A DNA stretch of 18,675 bases from Candidatus Mesolinea sp. UBA5823 (lineage in GTDB: Bacteria; Chloroflexota; Anaerolineae; Anaerolineales; Anaerolineaceae), in the NCBI GenBank assembly GCA_002417685.1, contig DICP01000009.1:446-19120 (forward strand). The letters run 5' to 3'. A model generated the notes under the pieces. It was not told the origin of the DNA and did not search any database. It was given only the letters and a program-made list of their open reading frames with translations. The position numbers and the translations under genes were made by a program. Every line of letters begins with the position of its first letter. Positions within the stretch are counted from its first letter, which is position 1. Shown one piece after another: positions 6,422 through 13,300 of the stretch.

Positions 6422-7522
6422 ATCCCGCTCGCCGGTCTCCACGTACTTGGTCAGTTCCCCCACGCTGAGGTCCGCTATGCCGAGCTTATCGAGCGTGCGT
6501 CCCTTGCGCCAGTAATCGGTGTTGTGAATAATGCACGCCAAGCGGATGATAGCATCAATCCCGCGCACAGAGACGCCATAGCGCTGGCCCAGTGCTGCGA
6601 TCGGCACCAAGCTCATCGGCACTTCCTCAAAGATATAGCGGTGCTGTAAGGTCGCGGGTGCTTTGATGCCATAATAGCCCGTCTGATTGTGGATAGCTTC
6701 ATAAAGGTCCGCACCACGGGCATCGTATGCCAGGGCGAGCCACTCCAGCCCGGTGCGCGCGCGCAAGCCCAGGGCTGAAGCCACGGTGCAGCGTTCGCGG
6801 TCTACGGTCTCCAGCAGCTTAGCCACTGAAGGAGAAACGCCATCGATATAGAACTGAAAATCGCCATGCGTGGTTTCGATCCAGCCGGCATTGAGCAGCG
6901 CGATCGTAGGGTGGAAGACGGCACCCATGTTATTCAGCCCAGTCTTGAGCACATTGCCGCCACTGATATATTGCGGATAGACCGTATGCACAGCCTCAAG
7001 CACCTTTTGGTTTTGGGTGGCAGGCAAGGCAGCCAGCGGCACAGATTCCTTGATGCGAAAGATACGCGCATGGCTGGGGCCTTCCGAGCGGCTGGCATAG
7101 ATGAAGGTCTCGGCTTCAGCGATGATCGGCTTGGCAGTGCAGCCAGCTTGGCGCAGGGTTTGCTCGAATTCAATCGCGCCGCAGGTGCGCCCAGGGTGCA
7201 AGAGCACAATTTGGCCATCCTGCAAGTAAGGCGCCATCGCTTGGGCAATATCGCGATGGGCTGAGGAAGGCACCACCACCATAATCAAGTCTGCACCATC
7301 CAGAGCGACTTGCATATTATCGGTAACTTTGGCTAGCCTACCAAAGCCATACAAGCCGTCCGGGTTTTCCAGGTCGATACCGCCGCGTTCAGCGATGACT
7401 TCGATATTGGCGAATGTGCGGTTATAGAGCGTCACCTCTTTGCCCATCAATGCCATATGCGCAGCCATGGCTTTGCCGCCATTGCCGGCGCCAATTACAG
7501 TATATTTCATGTGGTCATTCAT
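6419..7522 (-). CDS. NAD(P)-dependent opine/octopine dehydrogenase-like enzyme
   Basis: The 367-residue protein should act on an opine-type secondary amine, reductively joining an amino acid and a 2-oxo acid or the reverse. The N-terminal Rossmann fold starts with VIGAGNGGKAMAAHMA (GxGxxG at 11-16) and continues through VVVPSSAHRDIA near residue 85. The C-terminal domain has KTGLNNMGAVFHPTIALLNAGWIE, with the His-Pro-Thr cluster typical of the octopine dehydrogenase family, and YDARGADLYEAI. The ATG at 7522 follows AAGGAG with 5-nt spacing, and that site overlaps the stop codon of the upstream B12-binding gene, so the two are translationally linked. Ketopantoate reductase and glycerol-3-phosphate dehydrogenase share the fold, but the FHP motif favours the opine family. 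The substrate is unknown. Confidence 0.8.
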   Translation of the reverse strand: MNDHMKYTVIGAGNGGKAMAAHMALMGKEVTLYNRTFANIEVIAERGGIDLENPDGLYGFGRLAKVTDNMQVALDGADLIMVVVPSSAHRDIAQAMAPYLQDGQIVLLHPGRTCGAIEFEQTLRQAGCTAKPIIAEAETFIYASRSEGPSHARIFRIKESVPLAALPATQNQKVLEAVHTVYPQYISGGNVLKTGLNNMGAVFHPTIALLNAGWIETTHGDFQFYIDGVSPSVAKLLETVDRERCTVASALGLRARTGLEWLALAYDARGADLYEAIHNQTGYYGIKAPATLQHRYIFEEVPMSLVPIAALGQRYGVSVRGIDAIIRLACIIHNTDYWRKGRTLDKLGIADLSVGELTKYVETGERD

Positions 7523-7531
7523 CTTAACTCC

Positions 7532-9160
7532 TTAGAGAAACTCCACTAAGCGTTTGCGCTCAGGGAGAGGTTGATTATTAGTATCGATGGCTTCGCAGCC
7601 GCCGTTGATGATGCGCGTTTGGATGCTACCGCGCGCAATTTTGCTTGCGCGCAGGTGCGGCGCATCCAGGATGCCCACGCGCACCGCTTTGCCCAAGGTG
7701 GCGGGGTCGGTGAGCGGGTCCTGCACTTCGGGACCAGCCAGGTTGCGTATAGCTTGAAGAGTGACTTGAGCTTCAGCGATGAGATGGTCCTTGCGGGCTT
7801 GGATGACAGGATCCGCGAGCATGTCGGGCTGCCCTTTGAGGGCGTTCTCGATGGCTTGACGTGCCATCAGGCTGGCGTCGATAACGTCATCGGCTGTGGC
7901 AGCGTGATGAGCTTCGGTATGCCCGACGATATGCACGATATGGGGTTTGAGCGCCATCTGCAGGTAGATGCTGGCAGAAAGATGCGCGCGGGCAGCATTG
8001 GGTTCCAGCGGGTAGCTCAGCAAGCCAGTGCGCGTCTGGCGCCAGATATGGAAATTTTCGTTTTCTAAAGGGACGATCATCTCCAGAATTGCCGCCATCT
8101 TAGCCAGGTCCATGGCGTCGGATGTGCCTGGCGGGCTGTTGAACATCATCTGAGCGATGTAATCGTGCACGCCAAAAGCTTTGGCGTTATAGGCAGACAG
8201 ATACGCTGAGGTTACAAAAACTACGTCGGGAGCATCACGCATGCCCCAGTGGTGGGGTTCATTGAGCTCGACGGGCACTTGGCGCTCACCATACCAGCGC
8301 ATCACTTGTTGGTGCAAGTCGATAGAAACTTCCAAGTCGTAGGGTCCGCGCCCGTCCATCTGATTGAACCAAAACAGCGGGATGGCGCACCAAGCATTGT
8401 TAATCGTCTCCATATAGAGCTCTGCCAAGCGGATAAAATCATCCGTGCCGGAGTAAGTGCGCATCAGCGGGTAATTGCCGCGCCGGGAGGCAGCAAATAG
8501 CGCGCGATAATCTTCTGCCGAGCGCACAGGCACGCCGCCAGCGCCTCGGGCGCGCGGGTTTTGGCGCTCCGGGTGGAAGAAGTTTTCTTGCGCATCTTGG
8601 TCGATGCCTAAGGAAATCACATCCAAAACGCGTGCCTCGGCAATTTTTTGAATGCCCTCAAGCGTGGCTTCCATTGTTGGCAAACCAAAGTGATGGCGCA
8701 AGATGGGGTAAGGCGCTTTCCAGGCGATGCGCTCGATGGTGGTTTGTGGGTAGTTAGCTTCGGTTTGCGCGCCGGTGCTTTCGCCTCTCAAATAGGCTAA
8801 AATTTCCTCAGGCGGCTGGCTGCCGTCAAAAACGCGCTCAAAAAAGCCAGCCATAGCCTCGGCTTTGGCTGCCACGGGTGGCGTGCCGCCGAAGACAAAC
8901 TTGACGCCTTGTTGGCGCAGGTCGTCAGCTGCCTCAGCAAACTCCGCTAGCAGGCGCTCGCCGGTTTCAGGCGTCAGGCGGTACGAGACGCCCACGAGAT
9001 CAGCTTTTTCCTCACGGGCAGCCTGTAAAAAGGTCTCAATAGGCACAGCTGGACCCAAAAAGACGGTCTGCCAGCCGGCGAGTTCAGCCAAATGCAAAAA
9101 ATTCATCACGCCCGCCACGTGGACACATTCCCCCAATGCTCCTGCCACTACGGTTTTCAT
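7532..9160 (-). CDS. Cobalamin-binding protein with large TIM-barrel-like mutase-type domain
   Basis: I do not recognise the exact family of this 542-residue protein. Residues 1-125 look like a B12-binding Rossmann domain: ECVHVAG at 11-17 keeps the cobalt-ligating His14 and Gly17 of the DxHxxG motif, with Cys in place of Asp; VGVSYRL gives the Ser59 site and FGGTPP the Gly pair. Residues about 145-520 form a long alpha/beta region (RHHFGLPTME, LDVISLGIDQDAQ, MRTYSGTDDF, ELNEPHHWGMRDAPD) resembling the barrel of cobalamin mutases such as glutamate mutase, but not closely. The ATG at 9160 is chosen because GGAGGT lies 6 nt upstream; a longer in-frame opening to 9229 has no such site. It is translationally coupled to the downstream opine dehydrogenase-like gene. 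A role in amino-acid rearrangement is inference. Confidence 0.65.
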   Translation of the reverse strand: MKTVVAGALGECVHVAGVMNFLHLAELAGWQTVFLGPAVPIETFLQAAREEKADLVGVSYRLTPETGERLLAEFAEAADDLRQQGVKFVFGGTPPVAAKAEAMAGFFERVFDGSQPPEEILAYLRGESTGAQTEANYPQTTIERIAWKAPYPILRHHFGLPTMEATLEGIQKIAEARVLDVISLGIDQDAQENFFHPERQNPRARGAGGVPVRSAEDYRALFAASRRGNYPLMRTYSGTDDFIRLAELYMETINNAWCAIPLFWFNQMDGRGPYDLEVSIDLHQQVMRWYGERQVPVELNEPHHWGMRDAPDVVFVTSAYLSAYNAKAFGVHDYIAQMMFNSPPGTSDAMDLAKMAAILEMIVPLENENFHIWRQTRTGLLSYPLEPNAARAHLSASIYLQMALKPHIVHIVGHTEAHHAATADDVIDASLMARQAIENALKGQPDMLADPVIQARKDHLIAEAQVTLQAIRNLAGPEVQDPLTDPATLGKAVRVGILDAPHLRASKIARGSIQTRIINGGCEAIDTNNQPLPERKRLVEFL

Positions 9161-9419
9161 ACGATTTACCTCCAGTTCTATTGCGTTCAGCCCTGATCGA
9201 TCACAGCTCGTGACCCGAGTAAGACACACAGACCCCAGGGGTGGGGTAAGAAGCCAATTTAATCGAAGTGGATTTATTTTACCTGAATTATGCAGGTCGT
9301 TTTTTGCTAGGGTTCAACAACTGATAACTGTTAGCCATTCGTATGTATGACCCGTGAGGTTTTACCTCGGCTTGATTAAGATAGAATAGAGCAAAAGAAA
9401 GATTCTGAGCATTGTTGTT
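9161..9419. promoter_or_regulatory. Divergent intergenic region between the B12-protein operon and moeA
   Basis: Both flanking operons must start in these 259 bp. For the minus-strand operon, TTGAAC (9317-9312) and CATAAT (9292-9287) are 19 bp apart, a weak candidate. For moeA, TAGAAT at 9382-9387 lies 32 nt before the ATG without a clear -35. Small inverted repeats are present: ACCTG-AATTATG-CAGGT (9281-9297), overlapping the minus-strand -10 candidate, and GAGGT-TTT-ACCTC (9356-9368) just upstream of the moeA -10 candidate. Either could be an operator. No riboswitch was recognised on either strand. Confidence 0.3.
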
Positions 9420-10628
9420 ATGTTAAATGTGATCACCATTGCAGAAGCTCAGCAGTTGATCACCGAGAAATTCGGTCAGATGCGCATGCCCGAAGAGCAA
9501 GTGCCGCTGGAAGTAGCCCTAGGGCGCGTATTAGCGCATGATTGCCTGGCTACAGAGTTTGTGCCGAACTTCAACCGTTCGACGGTGGATGGCTACGCCG
9601 TGCGCGCACAGGACGTCTTTGGCTGTTCCGATTCCATCCCGGCGCTCCTCATGCAGGTTGGCGAAGCGAAAATGGGCGAGCATACTGCGTTGAAGATAAA
9701 TAGCGGCGAGTGCGTCTACGTCCCGACCGGAGCGGAAATCCCAACTGGTGCCGATTGCGTTATCCCATTAGAGGATACTGAACCCTTGGGTGACGGTACC
9801 ATCGCTGTTTATAAACCCGTTTCGCCGGGTACTAACCTCATTTTCCGCGGGGATGACGTCAAGCCGGGCGATTTGGTCTTGCCGGCTGGCCGGCGGCTGA
9901 ACGTTGCCGATATCGGCGCGCTAGCGGCGCTAGGGCAAACCAACGTCTGGGTGCGCCAAGCTCCGCGCATGGCGGTGATCTCGACGGGTGATGAGATCGT
10001 TGCCCCGGGGGAGCCCTTGCCGGTGGGCAAGATTCGGGACGTAAACGCAGCCATGTTGGTTGCGTTCGCTTACTCCACAGGCGCGGTAGCCGATTTTATC
10101 GGCATTATCCCAGATAACCTGGAGGCAGTGCGGGCTGCACTCCAAGATTCACTTTTCGGGCATGACCTCGTGCTGCTCACGGGCGGGACGTCGGTGGGAG
10201 TGAAGGATGCCGTCCCACAGGTAGTGGCTGAGCTAGGGGAGCTGATGGTGCATGGCTTGGCAGTCAAGCCGGGCAAACCGACGCTCTTTGGCGAGGTGCA
10301 GGGCAAACCCGTGTTTGGCTTGCCTGGAAACCCCGTGGCAGCTTACTTTATGGCTTATTTGTTGGTGCGCCCATTGGTGGCTTCTATGCTAGGCACACAC
10401 TTTGGGGAGCGCAAGGTGAGCCTGCCAGTAGCCCGCAACGTGCCTTCCAACCACGGGCGCGAGGAATACGTGCCCGTGGTCATCCGCGAGGGCAAAGCAC
10501 AGCCGATAGCGAGCAAATCGGGATTGATCACCACGCTCGCCAATACCGACGGCTTCTTATGCATCCCACGGGATAAAGAAGGTTTGCGGCAAGGCGAACT
10601 CGTGGAAGTGACGCTTTTTGAGAGGTGA
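9420..10628 (+). CDS. moeA: Molybdopterin molybdenumtransferase MoeA
   Basis: The 402-residue enzyme inserts molybdate or tungstate into adenylylated molybdopterin, the last step of basic cofactor synthesis. Its length matches the family. Landmarks are FNRSTVDGYAVRA near residue 50-62, PTGAEIPTGADCVI, the third-domain MPT-binding stretch GGTSVGVKD with its conserved Asp, HGLAVKPGKPTL, and FGLPGNPVAAY. The ATG at 9420 lacks a good Shine-Dalgarno site. It is the first gene of a plus-strand cofactor cluster; the next gene, a second MoeA, starts 1 nt after its stop. Organisms with two MoeA proteins often use one for Mo and one for W; which one this is cannot be decided here. Confidence 0.95.
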   Translation: MLNVITIAEAQQLITEKFGQMRMPEEQVPLEVALGRVLAHDCLATEFVPNFNRSTVDGYAVRAQDVFGCSDSIPALLMQVGEAKMGEHTALKINSGECVYVPTGAEIPTGADCVIPLEDTEPLGDGTIAVYKPVSPGTNLIFRGDDVKPGDLVLPAGRRLNVADIGALAALGQTNVWVRQAPRMAVISTGDEIVAPGEPLPVGKIRDVNAAMLVAFAYSTGAVADFIGIIPDNLEAVRAALQDSLFGHDLVLLTGGTSVGVKDAVPQVVAELGELMVHGLAVKPGKPTLFGEVQGKPVFGLPGNPVAAYFMAYLLVRPLVASMLGTHFGERKVSLPVARNVPSNHGREEYVPVVIREGKAQPIASKSGLITTLANTDGFLCIPRDKEGLRQGELVEVTLFER

Positions 10629-10629
10629 T

Positions 10630-12549
10630 ATGGCTTTCGACTATCTAACCAATGTGCCATTGGAAAAGGCGCGCCAGCATTATTTGGATGCCCTGATAGC
10701 CGCAGGGCTTACGGCACGCAGCGAAACGCTGCCAACCTTAGAAGCTGCCAACCGTGTAACCGCACGTGCTGTTTACGCCCGCATCAGCTCACCGCATTAC
10801 AACGCTTGCGCTATGGATGGTATTGCTTTGCAAGCTAGCCAAACCTTTGGCGCTACAGAAACGACGCCGGTGCGCTTGCCCACGGGTGCCTACCAGTGGG
10901 TCAATACTGGCGACCCGCTGCCAGAAGGTTGCGATGCCGTCATTATGGTGGAGGACGTCGTGCAGGAAGAAGGCGCAGTCGTGCTCTATGAGGCTGCTGT
11001 CCCTTGGCAGAACGTGCGGCAAATTGGCGAAGACATCAGCGCTGGGGATATGATCCTGCCATCCTTTAGCGTGCTCACCCCAGCTGCGATTGGGGCGTTG
11101 CTTGAGGCAGGCGTGCTTTCGGTCGAGGTCATCACCCAACCTATGGTCGGCATCATCCCCACGGGCAACGAGATCGTCCCGCCCACGGAGAACCCGCGTG
11201 AGGGCAATATTATTGAGTCCAACTCAGCTATTTTCAGCGGCATGCTGCAGGAATGGGGCTGCAAGGTGCGCGTGTACCCGCCCGTGCCAGACTCAGCGGA
11301 GCTGATCGAGGCGGCGCTGAGCCAAGCCTTAGCGGAATGTGATGCGGTGGTGCTCAATGCCGGCTCTTCCGCCGGGCAGAAGGATTATTCGGTTGAGGCG
11401 ATTCGGCGAGTGGGGGAAGTAGTGCTGCACGGAATAGCCATCAAACCGGGCAAGCCAGCCATCTTAGCCTATGCTCAATCTGCGGATGACAAGCGGGTGC
11501 AGCCGATCTTAGGGCTGCCGGGCTATCCCGTTTCGGGCATCTTGGTGCTGGAACAGCTCTTCCGCTCTGTGATTGAGCAGCTGACCCGCCGTCTAGCAGC
11601 TAAGCCGCAATTCATTCAAGCGCAAATTACACGCCGGTTAACTTCTTCCCTCAAATATCATGAATTTGTACGCACGCGCTTGGGCAATGTGAACGGAAAA
11701 ATCGTGGCAGTTCCGCTAAATCGCGGGGCGGGTGTGGTCACTTCCTTCGTGAAAGCCGATGGCATCATTCATATCCCGCAAAATACGGAGGGCTATGAGG
11801 CTGGCGAGCTGGTCAATGTGCAGCTGGTGCGTGACCTGGATGAAATCAACCGCACTTTAGTAATCACCGGCAGCCATGACCCGCTCCTTGATGAGGTAAC
11901 CGATATCCTTAAGAGCCAGTGTCTGGAAAGCTCGGTAGCCTCTTCGCATGTGGGCAGCATGGGCGGTATTATGGCAGTTAAGCGCGGTGAGGCGCACTTG
12001 GGCGGCATCCACTTGCTGGATGAAGCCAGCGGCACCTACAACATTCCTTACCTGCGCAAGTACTTCCCAGGGGGCGGTGTGGTACTGGTGGAATGCGTCC
12101 AACGCACCCAGGGTCTGATGGTATCCAAAGGAAATCCATTGGGAATTAAAGAATTCAAAGATATTGTGGGCAAGCGCTACGTGAACCGCCAAAAAGGCAG
12201 CGGCACACGCATTCTGTGCGACTTTTTAGCCCGTCAGGAAGGCTTGGATACGAGCCTTATCCCCGGCTACGAGCGCGAAGAATATACCCATACAGCAGTG
12301 GCGGCGGCGATTGCGGCTGGCACAGCTGATACGGGTTTGGGCATCCTTTCGGCTGCACGCATTTACGATCTTGATTTTGTGCCCATTTGCGAAGAGCAAT
12401 ATGATTTGCTCATCGCGGAAAACGCGATGAGCTTAGAAATGGTGCAGCGGCTGCTCGCGGTGCTGCGCGGGGAGGAATTCGCCCGGCGGCTCACCCAAAT
12501 GGGCGGCTATACGCTGCATCATCCCGGGGAGGTGCGACCATGGAACTGA
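10630..12549 (+). CDS. MoeA fused to a C-terminal periplasmic-binding-protein-like domain
   Basis: This 639-residue protein joins a second MoeA (residues about 1-400) to a C-terminal domain of about 230 residues of the PBP-like type known from MoeA/MoaA-associated proteins. The MoeA part has NACAMDGIAL, NTGDPLPEGCDAVI, GSSAGQKDYS and HGIAIKPGKPAI. The C-terminal part runs from LVITGSHDPLLD through SHVGSMGGIMAVKRGEAHLG, NRQKGSGTRILCDF and GILSAARIYDLDF, which resemble oxyanion or ligand-binding segments of substrate-binding proteins. No signal peptide is present, so it acts in the cytoplasm. The ATG at 10630 follows a GAGGTGA overlapping the moeA stop. A longer in-frame opening to a TTG at 10618 is not needed. 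The PBP-like domain may bind a metal oxyanion or cofactor intermediate; that role is inference. Confidence 0.9.
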   Translation: MAFDYLTNVPLEKARQHYLDALIAAGLTARSETLPTLEAANRVTARAVYARISSPHYNACAMDGIALQASQTFGATETTPVRLPTGAYQWVNTGDPLPEGCDAVIMVEDVVQEEGAVVLYEAAVPWQNVRQIGEDISAGDMILPSFSVLTPAAIGALLEAGVLSVEVITQPMVGIIPTGNEIVPPTENPREGNIIESNSAIFSGMLQEWGCKVRVYPPVPDSAELIEAALSQALAECDAVVLNAGSSAGQKDYSVEAIRRVGEVVLHGIAIKPGKPAILAYAQSADDKRVQPILGLPGYPVSGILVLEQLFRSVIEQLTRRLAAKPQFIQAQITRRLTSSLKYHEFVRTRLGNVNGKIVAVPLNRGAGVVTSFVKADGIIHIPQNTEGYEAGELVNVQLVRDLDEINRTLVITGSHDPLLDEVTDILKSQCLESSVASSHVGSMGGIMAVKRGEAHLGGIHLLDEASGTYNIPYLRKYFPGGGVVLVECVQRTQGLMVSKGNPLGIKEFKDIVGKRYVNRQKGSGTRILCDFLARQEGLDTSLIPGYEREEYTHTAVAAAIAAGTADTGLGILSAARIYDLDFVPICEEQYDLLIAENAMSLEMVQRLLAVLRGEEFARRLTQMGGYTLHHPGEVRPWN

Positions 12550-13010
12550 GCCATACCGATGAACAAGGCAACGCTCGCATGGTAAATGTTTCGAGCAAAG
12601 GGGAAACCTTGCGCAAAGCCATTGCGAGCGCGTTTATCCGCATGCAGCCGGAAACCTTGGCGCTCATCCAAAGCGGCAGCATTGCCAAGGGTAATGTGTT
12701 TGCCACGGCGCGTATTGCCGGCATCATGGCTGCTAAGCGCACACCCGAGCTGATCCCCCTCTGCCATCCCATACCGCTCACCTTCGTGAGTGTGGAATTG
12801 ATGGCGGAGCCGCCGGATGGCGTAGGCATCAGGGCCACCGTGGAAGCTATGTATAAGACTGGCGTGGAAATGGAAGCCCTGACTGCAGCCAGTGTGGCTG
12901 CCTTGACGGTTTACGACATGTGCAAAGCCGTTGACCGCGGCATGCAGATTGAGCGCGTGCAACTGGAACATAAAAGCGGCGGCAAATCGGGCACCTACCA
13001 GCGGGAGTAA
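12540..13010 (+). CDS. moaC: Cyclic pyranopterin monophosphate synthase MoaC
   Basis: The 156-residue enzyme converts the MoaA product, 3',8-cyclo-7,8-dihydro-GTP, into cyclic pyranopterin monophosphate. It has the full family length. Conserved segments are LCHPIPLTFV (His76), GVEMEALTAASVAALTVYDMCKA (Asp126, Lys129) and the C-terminal KSGGKSG loop. The ATG at 12540 lies 10 nt inside the end of the preceding MoeA-PBP gene, with GGGGAGG 9 nt upstream, so translation is coupled. moaA follows after a 290-bp gap with its own promoter, so moaC is probably the end of the first cofactor transcription unit. Confidence 0.96.
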   Translation: MELSHTDEQGNARMVNVSSKGETLRKAIASAFIRMQPETLALIQSGSIAKGNVFATARIAGIMAAKRTPELIPLCHPIPLTFVSVELMAEPPDGVGIRATVEAMYKTGVEMEALTAASVAALTVYDMCKAVDRGMQIERVQLEHKSGGKSGTYQRE

Positions 13011-13029
13011 CCGCAGGGGTTGCCTTCAG

Positions 13030-13082
13030 TTCTCGCCTGTCTCCAGAGTGCGTAGCCTACCCGAAGGGTACCATGCGAAGAA
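13030..13082. repeat. Palindromic repeat element, copy A
   Basis: Imperfect inverted arms TTCTCGC (13030-13036) and GCGAAGAA (13075-13082) enclose a core at 13045-13075 that matches copy B at 28 of 31 positions. The core itself holds small hairpins, GTAG-C-CTAC (13052-13060) and TACCC-GAA-GGGTA. The arrangement resembles REP/MITE-like dispersed elements, but a genome search is needed to show that it is dispersed. Confidence 0.6.
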
Positions 13083-13125
13083 GTTGACCGCAGGTCTCCT
13101 GTTTTCCTGGCTTTGATCGACGATT

Positions 13126-13150
13126 ATGATAATCAGGTCATCATTTTTTT
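13126..13150 (+). terminator. Weak terminator candidate after moaC
   Basis: ATGAT (13126-13130) pairs with ATCAT (13140-13144) and is followed by a run of T at 13144-13150. A 13-bp odd palindrome, GATTAT-G-ATAATC, overlaps it at 13122-13134. The stem is short and AT-rich, so termination would be inefficient; the call rests mainly on the T-run and the location. Confidence 0.3.
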
Positions 13151-13170
13151 GAGACCTAAAGGTCAGCCAC

Positions 13171-13219
13171 CTTTCATGGCCAGGAGAGTGCGAAGCCTGC
13201 CCGTAGGGTACCATGAAAG
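13171..13219. repeat. Palindromic repeat element, copy B, plus partial copy C
   Basis: CTTTCATGG (13171-13179) and CCATGAAAG (13211-13219) are perfect 9-bp inverted arms around a core matching copy A. The right end is repeated directly at about 13227-13243 (GGGTACCATGAAAGAAC twice), giving a partial copy C. The arms differ from those of copy A while still pairing, which suggests compensatory change and selection for the hairpin. Confidence 0.65.
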
Positions 13220-13237
13220 AACTAAGGGGTACCATGA

Positions 13238-13272
13238 AAGAACAGGTAAACCCTGCATCAAACCCTGTTCTT
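13238..13272. repeat. Inverted and direct repeats overlapping the moaA promoter region
   Basis: AAGAACAGG at 13238-13246 is the exact inverse complement of CCTGTTCTT at 13264-13272, with a 17-bp spacer. Within it, AAACCCTG occurs twice in direct orientation (13248-13255 and 13260-13267). The set ends 15 bp before the TATAAT of moaA, covering its -35 zone, so it could be an operator or activator site. Confidence 0.4.
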
Positions 13273-13286
13273 GGTTGACATAAGGT

Positions 13287-13292
13287 TATAAT
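13287..13292 (+). promoter_or_regulatory. -10 box of a likely leaderless promoter for moaA
   Basis: TATAAT preceded by AAGGT lies exactly 8 nt before the moaA ATG at 13301, the same distance as in the ygbA-like gene. Initiation would be at or next to the ATG. A TTGACA at 13275-13280 is only 6 bp away, too close to act as the -35 of this box. Confidence 0.6.
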
Positions 13293-13300
13293 CTGAATTA

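Noticed and set aside
7571..8068. Plus-strand open frame of 165 codons opposite the B12-protein gene
   Set aside because: It is antisense to a well-supported coding region, with no Shine-Dalgarno site and no recognisable motif.
9161..9229. Extended N-terminus for the B12-binding protein
   Set aside because: The extra 23 residues have no ribosome binding site, whereas the ATG at 9160 has GGAGGT at good spacing and starts directly with the domain's first beta strand.
13030..13243. CRISPR-like array from the repeated core
   Set aside because: There are only two full copies and one partial one, with 140-bp spacing and palindromic arms, and no cas genes.
13275..13280. TTGACA as -35 of the moaA promoter
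   Set aside because: Only 6 bp separate it from the TATAAT at 13287, far from the needed 16-18 bp.
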